64,000 nucleotides of DNA from Taudactylus pleione (Eukaryota > Chordata > Amphibia > Anura > Myobatrachidae): positions 124,001 through 188,000 of the forward strand of contig JAUIMM010000599.1 in assembly GCA_031769625.1 (NCBI GenBank). The letters are read 5' to 3'. A program made the position numbers and the translations under genes. Positions within the stretch are counted from its first letter, which is position 1; the number at the start of each line of letters is the position of its first letter. A model generated the notes under the pieces. That model was given only the letters and a program-made list of their open reading frames with translations, had not been told where the DNA came from and did not search any database. Positions 1-10,069 of the stretch are shown piece by piece.

Positions 1-1
1 G

Positions 2-2227
2 GTGATCACCACACTTAAAACATGTCCTCGGCTGCCCAGGATAAAAACACTGAACCCTGTCCCTACCTATATAGGCAGCCGAGGGCACATGCACACACCC
101 CCTTTCAGAATACCTCAACCTAATTCCTACTTCCCACGCCCCTCCCCACACACCCAACACATAACCAGCCTTTGTTACCCCCGATTCAAGATCACAAAAT
201 CTCTTAAGCCAAAAGGCAATATCCTCTGGAGGTAATGATTCATTTCTGACTAGGATCGTAGCTTTGACCCTGTCCTGCCTGGTGACCAGGTTAACCACAT
301 ACTTCTCAAATGGGTCCTTGGATCTGCACGCCTGCCACTTCACCCAGAAAACCTGCAGACCCTGGTACGATACAAAGCTCAAGTCATACTCCAGGGTCCG
401 CACTGGGTGAATGCAGGCGTACAGATCTGCCGCACCGAACCCCAGGCTGAACACCATTTTAAGGAAAGCCTCTCTACTTGGGGCTTCCCCTGGAGCAATC
501 CACTTAAATTGAACAAGGTTCCTTCTTTTGCCAACACCTCCAGGCGTAGGTGCAGCATATGACACATTATTTGCTCTTTGTCTAGTAACCACACTGGCAT
601 AAGACAGAACACCCGGAGCTGATTTAGACTGCCTCTCACCTCTCGAGACCATGTCTTTTTCTATTGCAGCGGCAGCCACTCTAGCCCTTTCAGGGACTAG
701 CATTTTATCACCATATATAGTTTCAATCACCTTTCTTTGTTCAGCCGAAAGAGTCTCTTTATTCAGTATCGGCATTCCCTGTGCCAATATTGGACGGCTG
801 ACTGATACAGATGACACCCCTGGCACTTCCTCAGGAGCCTTATCCTGATGGGATTCCCCCTCCATGCCAGCTTCTACCAATACTGCTGCCTGAATCAGCT
901 CAGAATCCATGGCCTCAGTGCAATCAGGGATAGTAGCTGCCAGTTCCCCCACAGGTACTGTTGCTCCGCCTATAGGGACCAGGGGGACCAGGGTAACAAT
1001 TTGGGCACCCCCACTCCCAATCCCCCCAGTCTCCTTTGCATCATCGCTTACCTTATCAACTGGCTCCCCCTGCACTCTCCGACCAGCATCCTCGGACGGC
1101 TGAGCCTCCACAGCAGCTGAAGACGGAACCTCCTCCTGTTCTGACTTAACCACCTCCATGTCACTCATAGAGGTAGATTCCGATTTGATCATCTTTTTTT
1201 TTATTTTCTTTAAATATTCCAAGCGGTCCTTAGCATTTCCCAAAGAAACGGACAAAGCTGTAATTTCCTCCTTAAAAGACCATCTGTCCCAGGTAGTGCT
1301 AACATTTCTTTTTCTCTTTTTTTCGCTTAGCTTGTTGCTCAGCTTCCTAATCTCTTTTTGAAGCTGATCCATGCTCAAAGCAGCATACACGTCATCTTCT
1401 TCATCCGCAGACACTTGGTCCTCCTCCACCGTCTTCTCCCCTTTTGCGGCACCCCCCGCTTCACTGCCAGTGGGGGCCACCATCTCCCCCTGAGTTGCCT
1501 CACTCAGGGGTCCCTCCACTGACAGTTTGGGGAGCACCGCTGGGCTAGGGGTCACCATAACTGCACCTCCAGCACTGATCACCAGATTGCTGCTTTCTGT
1601 CATCTCCATGTCCTCCGATTCACTGCCAGTGAGGGTCTCCATACCCCCCCGAGTTGCCTCACTCGGGGGTCCCTCCACTGGCAGTTTGGAGGCAAGACTT
1701 GCAGACACTGGTCCCATCTCCTCTGCACCGCTAGCGGGGGCCGCCATTACCCCCCGAGTTGCGTCACTCGGGGGTCCCGCCGCCAGCGGTTTGGAGACTG
1801 GCACTCTGCTGAACTCCACTGGACCCCCCGCTCTCCAAACTGAAAGTCCAGGGGGGTCCAGGACACCTCCTCCGCCAGCCGCCGGGTCCACCAGCACAGC
1901 AGCCGCCTTCCGACTCCCCGGCACGTCCGCCGCTGGTACAGGGAGTCCTCCGCTTGCCGCCGCCGTCCGCTCCATCAGCTCCGGCTGCTTCGGCTGCTCC
2001 GTCAGACTCCCCGCACTCCGTCTCCCGGGCAGGCGCGCCAAAGGGACAGGGGGCTCCGGAGCTCCAGCCGTGCACACTTGCGGCCTCCGCGAACCGGCGG
2101 GTGGATCCCCGGCCTCGCGCTGCAGTCCTCCGGCAGGCAGGTTAGGCGGGTCAGGCGGGTCAGGCGGGACAGGAGCGACAGAACCCCTGCTTGATCCTCC
2201 AGCCCGGGGTCTGCCTCTCTTAGTCAT
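2..2227 (-). CDS. ORF1 (gag-like, ZCCHC3-type zinc-knuckle) protein of a LINE; C-terminus cut by window edge
   Basis: I translated the minus strand by hand from the ATG at 2227 to the window edge: 742 codons with no stop. The start is supported by an in-frame TGA at 2261-2263 and an A at -3 (cagcaccATGact). Residues 1-8 hold K-R-G-R-P-R, an AT-hook-like core and possible nuclear signal. Residues about 9-265 are Pro/Gly/Ala-rich and probably disordered, with three imperfect repeats beginning near residues 146, 181 and 234. An acidic stretch lies near 268-282. L289, I293, L296 and L300 form a short heptad pattern, followed by the basic cluster KKRKR (303-307) and another Lys-rich stretch near 341. 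From about 569 there is a conserved-looking region with HPVRTLEYD, FWLKRFC and GVWGGAWEV, ending in CFYPGQP and C736-x2-C739-G, the start of a CCHC knuckle cut by the edge. Such proteins bind element RNA and assemble RNPs; that role is inferred from the family. Intact length suggests a recent insertion. Confidence 0.72.
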   Translation of the reverse strand, partial: MTKRGRPRAGGSSRGSVAPVPPDPPDPPNLPAGGLQREAGDPPAGSRRPQVCTAGAPEPPVPLARLPGRRSAGSLTEQPKQPELMERTAAASGGLPVPAADVPGSRKAAAVLVDPAAGGGGVLDPPGLSVWRAGGPVEFSRVPVSKPLAAGPPSDATRGVMAAPASGAEEMGPVSASLASKLPVEGPPSEATRGGMETLTGSESEDMEMTESSNLVISAGGAVMVTPSPAVLPKLSVEGPLSEATQGEMVAPTGSEAGGAAKGEKTVEEDQVSADEEDDVYAALSMDQLQKEIRKLSNKLSEKKRKRNVSTTWDRWSFKEEITALSVSLGNAKDRLEYLKKIKKKMIKSESTSMSDMEVVKSEQEEVPSSAAVEAQPSEDAGRRVQGEPVDKVSDDAKETGGIGSGGAQIVTLVPLVPIGGATVPVGELAATIPDCTEAMDSELIQAAVLVEAGMEGESHQDKAPEEVPGVSSVSVSRPILAQGMPILNKETLSAEQRKVIETIYGDKMLVPERARVAAAAIEKDMVSRGERQSKSAPGVLSYASVVTRQRANNVSYAAPTPGGVGKRRNLVQFKWIAPGEAPSREAFLKMVFSLGFGAADLYACIHPVRTLEYDLSFVSYQGLQVFWVKWQACRSKDPFEKYVVNLVTRQDRVKATILVRNESLPPEDIAFWLKRFCDLESGVTKAGYVLGVWGGAWEVGIRLRYSERGCVHVPSAAYIGRDRVQCFYPGQPRTCFKCGDH
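1494..1795 (-). repeat. Three degenerate repeats inside ORF1 (residues about 146-245)
   Basis: The element-strand sequence coding for a peptide like K-L-x-V-E-G-P-x-S-E-A-T-x-G occurs three times, with its Lys codon near 1792, 1687 and 1528. At DNA level the blocks gttgcctcact / gttgcgtcact begin near 1494, 1653 and 1758. Spacings are 159 and 105 bp, both multiples of three, so the frame is kept. Each copy is followed by a Met/Ala-Pro-Ser/Gly segment. They lie in the probably disordered N-terminal part and look like in-frame internal duplications. Confidence 0.7.
2142..2168. repeat. Three-copy 9-bp minisatellite in the ORF1 N-terminus
   Basis: The plus strand shows ttaggcggg followed by two tcaggcggg units. 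On the coding strand this gives the repeated P-P-D/N tripeptides at residues about 21-29. The 9-bp unit keeps the frame, so length changes would be tolerated. Confidence 0.65.
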
Positions 2228-2388
2228 GGTGCTGAAAGGCAGCAGCACCACAGCAAATCCTCAGCACCACAAACAGCAGGATCAGCAGCGATATCTTCCC
2301 CAGGAGGAATCAGCCTGCCTGGGGAAGCCCTCTCCCTGTCTCAGCAGCTCACCACCTCCTCCTAGGATACTCCTCTCCCAAATGGTAT
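2228..2388 (-). promoter_or_regulatory. 5' leader of the retrotransposon, between ORF1 start and satellite
   Basis: This stretch of about 160 bp matches neither ORF1 nor the satellite monomer. On the element strand it begins purine-rich (runs such as gggagaggag and ggaggaggtggtgag) and then becomes rich in ctg/gtg near the start codon. It contains the in-frame stop before ORF1 and a 10-bp inverted repeat. LINE promoters are usually internal to the 5'UTR, so promoter activity would be expected here, but I see no TATA box or other specific element that proves it. The leader may be full length or 5'-truncated, since only one copy is visible. Confidence 0.45.
2295..2327. other. Perfect 10-bp inverted repeat (stem-loop) in the retrotransposon leader
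   Basis: cttccccagg at 2295-2304 is the exact reverse complement of cctggggaag at 2318-2327, with a 13-base loop. In element RNA this would form a GC-rich hairpin about 70 bases before the ORF1 start codon. It could affect ribosome loading or RNP packaging, or be incidental. Confidence 0.6.
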
Positions 2389-2394
2389 GCTTAC

Positions 2395-4055
2395 GGTGAC
2401 AGAAGTTGATTTTGGTGCTTAATTTTGACACAGAACTCTCCAGAAATAAATTTACCCGTATGGAAAATTCTGTAAGCCCCAAACCTTAAAAATCGGCCCA
2501 AAGTTTTTTTCTTCAAAAATCCCCAAATTTGGCTTAAAACTTTAAGTAAACCTTAAAAAAGATTTGCTGTGGTGACAGAAGTTGATTTTGGTGCTTAATT
2601 TTGACACAGAACTCTCCAGAAATAAATTTACCCGAATGAAAAATTCTGTAAGCACCGGACATTTAAAATCGGCCAAAAATTTTTTTCTTCAATAATCCCC
2701 AAATTCAGCTTAAAACTTTCAGTAAACCTTAAAAAAGATTTGCTACGGTGACTGAAGTTGATTGTGGTGCTTAATTTTGCTTCGGAACTCTCCAGAAATA
2801 AATTTGACCGTATGAAAAATTCTGTAAGCCCCGGACCTTAAAAATCGGCCAAAAATGTTATTCTTCAAAAATCCCCAAATTCGGCTTAAAACTTTCAGTA
2901 AACCTTAAAAAAGATTTGCTGTGGTGACAGAAGTTGATTTTGGTGCTTAATTTTGACTCAGAACTCTCCAGAAATAAATTTACCCGTATGAAAAATTCTG
3001 TAAGCCCCGGACCTTTAAAATCGGCCGAAAATTTTTTTCTTCAAAAATCCCCAAATTTGCCTTAAAATTTTCAGTAAACCTTAAAAAAGATTTGCTGTGG
3101 TGACAGAAGTTGATTTTGGTGCTTAATTTTGACACAGAACTCTCCAGAAATATAATTACCCGTAAGAAAAATTCTGTAAGCCCCGGACATTAAAAATCGG
3201 CCAAAAATATTTTTCTTCAAAAATCCCCAAATTCGGCTTAAAACTTTCAGTAAACCTTAAAAATTATTTGCAACGGTGACAGAAGTTGATTTTGGTGCTT
3301 AATTTTGACTCAGAACTCTCCAGAAATAAATTTACCCGTATGAAAAATTCTGTAAGCCCCGGACTTTAAAAATCGGCCAAAAATTTTATTCTTCAAAAAT
3401 CCCCAAATTCAGCTTAAAACTTTCAGTAAACCTTAAAAAAGATTTGCTGCGGTGACAGAAGTTGATTTTGGTGCTTAATTTTGACACAGAACTCTCCAGA
3501 AATATATTTACCCATATGAAAAATTCTGTTAACCCCGGACCTTAAAAATTGTCCAAAAATTTTTTTCTTCAAAAAACCCCAAATTCGGCTTAAAACTTTC
3601 AGTAAACCTTAAAAAAGATTTGCTACGGTGACAGAAGTTGATTTTGGTGCTTAATTTTGACACAGAACTCTCCAGAAATAAATTTACCCGTATGAAAAAT
3701 TCTGTAAGCCCCGGACCTTTAAAATCGGCCAAAAAATTTTTTCTTCAATAATCCCCAAATTCGGCTTAAAACTTTCAGTAAACCTTAAAAAAGATTTGCT
3801 GTGGTGACAGAAGTTCATTTTGGTGCTTAATTTTGACACAGAACTCTCCAGAAATATATTTACCCGTATGAAAAATACTGTAAACCCCGGACCTTAAAAA
3901 TTGGCCAAAAATTTTTTTCTTCAAAAATCCCCAAATTCGGCTTAAAACTTTCAGTAAACCTTAAAAAAGATTTGCTACAGAGACAGAAGTTGATTTTGGT
4001 GCTTAATTTTAACTCAGAACTCTCCAGAAAGAAATTTACCCGTATGAAAAATTCT
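2395..4055 (+). repeat. Duplicated segment, copy 1 (partner at about 6092-7752, offset 3697 bp)
   Basis: Rare variants line up with the partner: ccccaaacc at 2477 with 6174, gcttcggaac near 2779 with 6476, tataattacccgtaag near 3152 with 6848, and tttaactcag near 4008 with 7705. In between, one extra monomer in the partner (about 7150-7325) shifts the offset to 3873 (gttaacc 3528 with 7401), and loss of one monomer later restores 3697. The array-LINE junction falls at the left end of this segment. Confidence 0.7.
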
Positions 4056-6091
4056 GTAAGCCCCGGACTTTAAAAATCGGCCAAAAATTTTATTCTTCAA
4101 AAATCCCCAAATTCGGCTTAAAACTTTCAGTAAACCTTAAAAAACATTTGCTGTGGTGACAGAAGTTGATTTTGGTGCTTAATTTTGACACAGAACTCTC
4201 CAGAAATAAATTTACCCGTATGAAAAATTCTGTAAGCCCCGGAAATTTAAAATCGGCCAAAAAATTTTTTCTTCAATAATCCTCAAATTCAGCTTAAAAC
4301 TTTCAGTAAACCTTAAAAAAGATTTGCTACGGTGACTGAAGTTGATTTTGGTGCTTAATTTTGCCTCGGAACTCTCCAGAAATGAATTTGACCGTATGAA
4401 AAATTCTGTAAGCCCCGGACCTTAAAAATTTGCCAAAAATATTTTTCTTCAAAAATCCCCAAATTCGGCTTAAAACTTTCAGTAAACCTTAAAAAAGATT
4501 TGCTACGGTGACAGAAGTTGATTTTGGTGCTTAATTTTGACTCAGAACTCTCCAGAAAGAAATTTACCGGTATGGAAAATTCTGTAAGCCCCGGACCTTA
4601 AAAATTGGCCAAAAATTTTTTTCTTCAAAAATCCCCAAATTCGGCTAAAAACTTTCAGTAAACTTTAAAAAACATTTGCTACGGTGACAGAAGTTGATTT
4701 TGGTGCTTAATTTTGACACAGAACTCTCCAGAAATAAATTTACCCGTATGGAAAATTCTGTAAGCCCCGGACCTTTAAAATCCGCCAAAAAATTTTTTCT
4801 TCAATAATCCCCAAATTCGGCTTAAAACTTTCAGTAAACCTTGAAAAAGATTTGCTGTGGTGACAGAAGTTGATTTTGGTGCTTAATTTTGACACAGAAC
4901 TCTCCAGAAAGAAATTTACCCATATGGAAAATTCTGTAAGCCCCGGACCTTAAAAATCGGCCCAAAATTTTTTTCTTCAAAAATCCCCAAATTCGGCTTA
5001 AAACTTTCAGCAAACCTTAAAAAAGATTTGCTGTGGTGACAGAAGTTGATTTTGGTGCTTAATTTTGACACAGAACTCTCCAGAAATAAATTTAACCATA
5101 TGAAAAATTCTGTAAGCCCCGGACCTTTAAAATCGGCCAAAAATTTTTTTCTTCAATAATCCCCAAATTCGGCTTAAAACTTTCAGTAAACCTTGAAAAA
5201 GATTTGCTACGGTGACTGAAGTTGATTTTGGTGCTTAATTTTGCCTCGGAACTCTCCAGAAATAAATTTACCCGTATGGAAAATTCTGTAAGCCCCGGAC
5301 CTTAAAAATCAGCCAAAAATGTTTTTCTTCAAAAATCCCCAAATTCGGCTAAAAACTTTCAATAAACATTAAAAAAACATTTGCTGTGGTGACAGAAGTT
5401 GATTTTGGTGCTTAATTTTGACACAGAACTCTCCAGAAATACATTTACCCATATGGAAAATTCTGTAAGCCCCGGACCTTAAAAATTGGCCTAAAATTTT
5501 TTTCTTCAAAAAACCCCAAATTCGGCTTAAAACTTTCAGTAAACCTTAAAAAAGATTTGCTACGGTGACAGAAGTTGATTTTGGTGCTTAATTTTGACAC
5601 AGAACTCTCCAGAAATAAATTTACCCGTATGGAAAATTCTGTAAGCCCCGGACCTTAAAAATCAGCCAAAAATGTTTTTCTTCAAAAATCCCCAAATTCG
5701 GCTTAAAACTTTCAGTAAACCGTAAAAAAGATTTGCTACGGTGACAGAAGTTGATTTTGGTGCTTAATTTTGACACAGAACTCTCCAGAAATAAATTTAC
5801 CCATATGCAAAATTCTGTAAGCCCCGGACCTTAAAAATCGGCCAAAAATTTTTTTCTTCAAAAATCCCCAAATTCGGCTTAAAACTTTCAGTAAACCTTA
5901 AAAAAGATTTGCTACGGTGACAGAAGTTGATTTTGGTGCTTAATTTTGACACAGAACTCTCCAGAAATAAATTTATCCGTATGGAAAATTCTGTAAGCCC
6001 CGTACCTTAAAAATCAGCAAAAAATGTTTTTCTTCAAAAATCCCCAAATTCGGCTTAAAACTTTCAATAAACATTAAAAAACATTTGCTGT

Positions 6092-7752
6092 GGTGACAGA
6101 AGTTGATTTTGGTGCTTAATTTTGACACAGAACTCTCCAGAAATAAATTTACCCGTATGGAAAATTCTGTAAGCCCCAAACCTTAAAAATCGGCCCAAAG
6201 TTTTTTTCTTCAAAAATCCCCAAATTCGGCTTAAAACTTTCAGTAAACCTTAAAAAAGATTTGCTGTGGTGACAGAAGTTGATTTTGGTGCTTAATTTTG
6301 ACACAGAACTCTCCAGAAATAAATTTACCCGTATGAAAAATTCTGTAAGCACCGGACATTTAAAATCGGCCAAAAATTTTTTTCTTCAATAATCCCCAAA
6401 TTCAGCTTAAAACTTTCAGTAAACCTTAAAAAAGATTTGCTACGGTGACTGAAGTTGATTTTGGTGCTTAATTTTGCTTCGGAACTCTCCAGAAATAAAT
6501 TTGACCGTATGAAAAATTCTGTAAGCCCCGGACCTTAAAAATCAGCCAAAAATGTTTTTCTTCAAAAATCCCCAAATTCAGCTTAAAACTTTCAGTAAAC
6601 CTTAAAAAAGATTTGCTGTGGTGACAGAAGTTGATTTTGGTGCTTAATTTTGACTCAGAACTCTCCAGAAATAAATTTACCCGTTTGAAAAATTCTGTAA
6701 GCCCCGGACCTTTAAAATCGGCCGAAAATTTTTTTCTTCAAAAATCCCCAAATTTGCCTTAAAATTTTCAGTAAACCTTAAAAAAGATTTGCTGTGGTTA
6801 CAGAAGTTGATTTTGGTGCTTAATTTTGACACAGAACTCTCCAGAAATATAATTACCCGTAAGAAAAATTCTGTAAGCCCCGGACATTAAAAATCGGCCA
6901 AAAATATTTTTCTTCAAAAATCCCCAAATTCGGCTTAAAACTTTCAGTAAACCTTAAAAAAGATTTGCAACGGTGACAGAAGTTGATTTTGGTGCTTAAT
7001 TTTGACTCAGAACTCTCCAGAAATAAATTTACCCGTATGAAAAATTCTGTAAGCCCCGGACTTTAAAAATCGGCCAAAAATTTTATTCTTCAAAAATCCC
7101 CAAATTCAGCTTAAAACTTTCAGTAAACCTTAAAAAAGATTTGCTGCGGTGACAGAAGTTGATTTTGGTGCTTAATTTTGACTCAGAACTCTCCAGAAAT
7201 AAATTTACCCGTATGAAAAATTCTGTAAGCCCCGGACTTTAAAAATCGGTCAAAAATTTTATTCTTCAAAAATCCCCAAATTCAGCTTAAAACTTTCAGT
7301 AAACCTTAAAAAAGATTTGCTGCGGTGACAGAAGTTGATTTTGGTGCTTAATTTTGACACAGAACTCTCCAGAAATATATTTACCCATATGAAAAATTCT
7401 GTTAACCCCGGACCTTAAAAATTGTCCAAAAATTTTTTTCTTCAAAAATCCCCAAATTCGGCTTAAAACTTTCAGTAAACCTTAAAAAAGATTTGCTACG
7501 GTGACAGAAGTTGATTTTGGTGCTTAATTTTGACACAGAACTCTCCAGAAATAAATTTACCCATATGAAAAATTCTGTAAGCCCCGGACCTTAAAAATTG
7601 GCCAAAAATTTTTTTCTTCAAAAATCCCCAAATTCGGCTTAAAACTTTCAGTAAACCTTAAAAAAGATTTGCTACAGAGACAGAAGTTGATTTTGGTGCT
7701 TAATTTTAACTCAGAACTCTCCAGAAAGAAATTTACCCGTATGAAAAATTCT
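6092..7752 (+). repeat. Duplicated segment, copy 2 (partner at about 2395-4055)
   Basis: This copy shares the run of rare variants seen at the array's left end, at an offset of 21 monomers plus 1 bp. It contains two adjacent near-identical monomers (gactcag with actttaaaaatcgg and tttattc, about 6975-7325) where copy 1 has one, a one-monomer gain or loss typical of unequal exchange. Confidence 0.65.
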
Positions 7753-9649
7753 GTAAGCCCCGGACCTTAAAAATCAGCCAAAAAATTTTTTCTTCAAAAA
7801 TCCCCAAATTCGGCTAAAAACTTTCAATAAACATTAAAAAACATTTGATGTGGTGACAGAAGTTGATTTTGGTGCTTAATTTTGACACAGAACTCTCCAG
7901 AAATATATTTACCCGTATGAAAATTTCTGTTAACCCCGGACCTTAAAAATTTGCCAAAAATATTTTTCTTCAAAAATCCCCAAATTCGGCTTAAAACTTT
8001 CAGTAAACCTTAAAAAAGATTTGCTACGGTGACAGAAGTTGATTTTGGTGCTTAATTTTGACTCAGAACTCTCCAGAAAGAAATTTACCCGTATGGAAAA
8101 TTCTGCAAGCCCCGGACCTTAAAAATCGGCCAAAAATTTTATTCTTCAAAAATCCCCAAATTCGGCTTAAAACTTTCAGTAAACCGTAAAAAACATTTGC
8201 TAAGGTGACAGAAGTTGATTTTGGTGCTTAATTTTGACACAGAACTCTCCAGAAATAAATTTACCCGTATGGAAAATTCTGCAAGCCCCGGACCTTAAAA
8301 ATCGGCCCAAAGTTTTTTTCTTTAAAAATCCCCAAATTCGGCTTAAAACTTTCAGTAAACCTTAAAAAAGATTTGCTGTGGTGACAGAAGTTGATTTTGG
8401 TGCTTAATTTTGACACAGAACTCTCCAGAAATAAATTTACACGTATGAAAAATTCTGTAAGCCCCGGACATTTAAAATCGGCCAAAAAATTTTTTCTTCA
8501 ATAATCCTCAAATTCAGCTTAAAACTTTCAGTAAACTTTAAAAAAGATTTGCTGCGGTGACTGAAGTTGATTTTGGTGCTTAATTTTGCCTCGGAACTCT
8601 CCAGAAATGAATTTGACCGTATGAAAAATTCTGTAAGCCCCGGACCTTAAAAATCGGCCAAAAATTTTTTTCTTCAAACATCCCCAAATTCGGCTTAAAA
8701 CTTTCAGTAAACCTTAAAAAAGATTTGCTGTGGTGACAGAAGTTGATTTTGGTGCTTAATTTTGACTCAGAACTCTCCAGAAATAAATTTACCCGTATGA
8801 AAAATTCTGTAAGCCCCGGACCTTTAAAATCGGCCTAAAATTTTTTTCTTCAAAAATCCCCAAATTTGCCTTAAAATGTTCAGTAAACCTTAAAAAAGAT
8901 TTGCTGCGGTGACAGAAGTTGATTTTGGTGCTTAATTTTGACACAGAACTCTCCAGAAATAATTTTACCCATATGGAAAATTTTGTAAGCCCCGGACCTT
9001 AAAAATCAGCCAAAAATTTTTTTCTTCAAAAATCCCCAAATTCGACTAAAAACTTTCAATAAACATTAAAAAACATTTCCTGTGGTGACAGAAGTTGATT
9101 TTGGTGCTTAATTTTGACACAGAACTCTCCAGAAATATATTTACCCGTATGAAAATTTCTGTTAACCCCGGACCTTAAAAATCAGCAAAAAATTTTTTTC
9201 TTCAAAAATACCCAAATTCGGCTAAAAACTTTCAATAAACATTAAAAAACATTTGCTGTGGTGACAAGTTGATTTTGGTGCTTAATTTTGACTCAGAACT
9301 CTCCAGAAATAAATTTGACAGTATGAAAAATTCTGTAGGCCCCGGGCCTTAAAAATCGGCCAAAAATATTTTTCTTCAATAATCCCCAAATTCGGCTTAA
9401 AACTTTCAGTAAACCTTAAAAAAGATTTGCTACGGTGACAGAAGTTGATTTTGGTGCTTAATTTTGACACAGAACTCTCCAGAAATAAATTTACCCGTAT
9501 GAAAAATTCTGTAAGCCTCGGACCTTAAAAATTGGCCAAAAATTTTTTCTTCAAAAATCCCCAAATTCGGCTTAAATCTTTCAGTAAACCTTAAAAAAGA
9601 TTTGATGTGGTGACAGAAGTTGATTTTGGTGCTTAATTTTGACACAGAA

Positions 9650-9725
9650 CTCTCCAGAATTACATTTACCCATATGGAAAATTCTGTAAAAATTGGCCAA
9701 ATTGGCCAAAAAAATTTTTCTTCAA
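9650..9725 (+). repeat. Aberrant monomer with a local 12-bp loss and an attggcca duplication
   Basis: Near 9687-9710 the usual gtaagccccggacctt word is replaced by gtaaaaattggccaaattggcc. The gccccggacctt block is missing and aattggcc is present twice, making a small palindromic ttggccaa pair. I saw no other monomer in the window with this arrangement. Confidence 0.75.
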
Positions 9726-10069
9726 AAAACCCCAAATTCGGCTTAAAGCTTTCAATAAACCGTAAAAAAGATTTGCTACGGTGACAGAAGTTGATTTTAG
9801 TGCTTAATTTTGACACAGAACTCTCCAGAAATAAATTTACCCATATGAAAAATTCTGTAAGCCCCGGACCTTAAAAATCGGCCAAAAATTTTTTTCTTCA
9901 ATAATCCCCAAATTCGGCTTAAAACTTTCAGTAAACCTTAAAAAAGATTTGCTTCGGTGACAGAAGTTGATTTTGGTGCTTAATTTTGACACAGAACTCT
10001 CAAGAAATAAATTTACCCGTATGAAAAATTCTGTAAACCCCGGACCTTAAAAATTGGCCAAAAATTTTT

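Larger units (their letters stand above)
1..2388 (-). mobile_element. Non-LTR (LINE, Tx1/L1-like) retrotransposon, 5' part, running off the left edge
   Basis: This is the only non-satellite DNA in the window. Read on the minus strand it has a leader of about 160 bp followed by a long intact ORF1 whose C-terminal part looks like the ZCCHC3-like/CCHC-knuckle ORF1 protein of Tx1-type elements. The element's 5' side abuts the satellite near 2388, where the satellite phase begins at the tgct/acggtgac junction of the monomer. The 3' part with ORF2, the 3'UTR and any target-site duplication is outside the window, so family assignment rests on ORF1 alone. Alternatives are an LTR-type gag gene or a domesticated ZCCHC3-like gene; neither can be excluded without the left flank. 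Base composition is GC- and CpG-rich over about 1740-2230, in sharp contrast to the satellite. Confidence 0.65.
2395..10000 (+). repeat. Left edge of the array: divergent monomers without a clear higher-order unit
   Basis: Monomers here carry many private changes, such as aatttgccttaaaa near 3056, tataattacccgtaag near 3152, gttaaccccgg near 3529 and attttaactcag near 4006. Fewer neighbouring stretches are near-identical than further right. Reduced homogenisation at array ends is the usual pattern for satellites. One long older duplication is still visible inside this part (listed separately). Confidence 0.6.

Noticed and set aside
1..2388. Retroviral or LTR-retrotransposon gag
   Set aside because: A CCHC knuckle also occurs in gag, but the long Pro-rich N-terminus, the ZCCHC3-like region before the knuckle and the absence of an LTR next to the start codon fit a Tx1/L1-like ORF1 better. 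The left flank would decide.
1527..2399. Plus-strand open frame of 290 codons
   Set aside because: It is antisense to the GC-rich N-terminal part of ORF1, low-complexity Pro/Ser/Gly-rich, and ends in the satellite junction. ORF1 on the minus strand is far longer and has a recognisable domain.
2282..2482. Minus-strand open frame crossing the LINE-satellite junction
   Set aside because: It joins satellite peptide to leader sequence by chance and is not in frame with ORF1.
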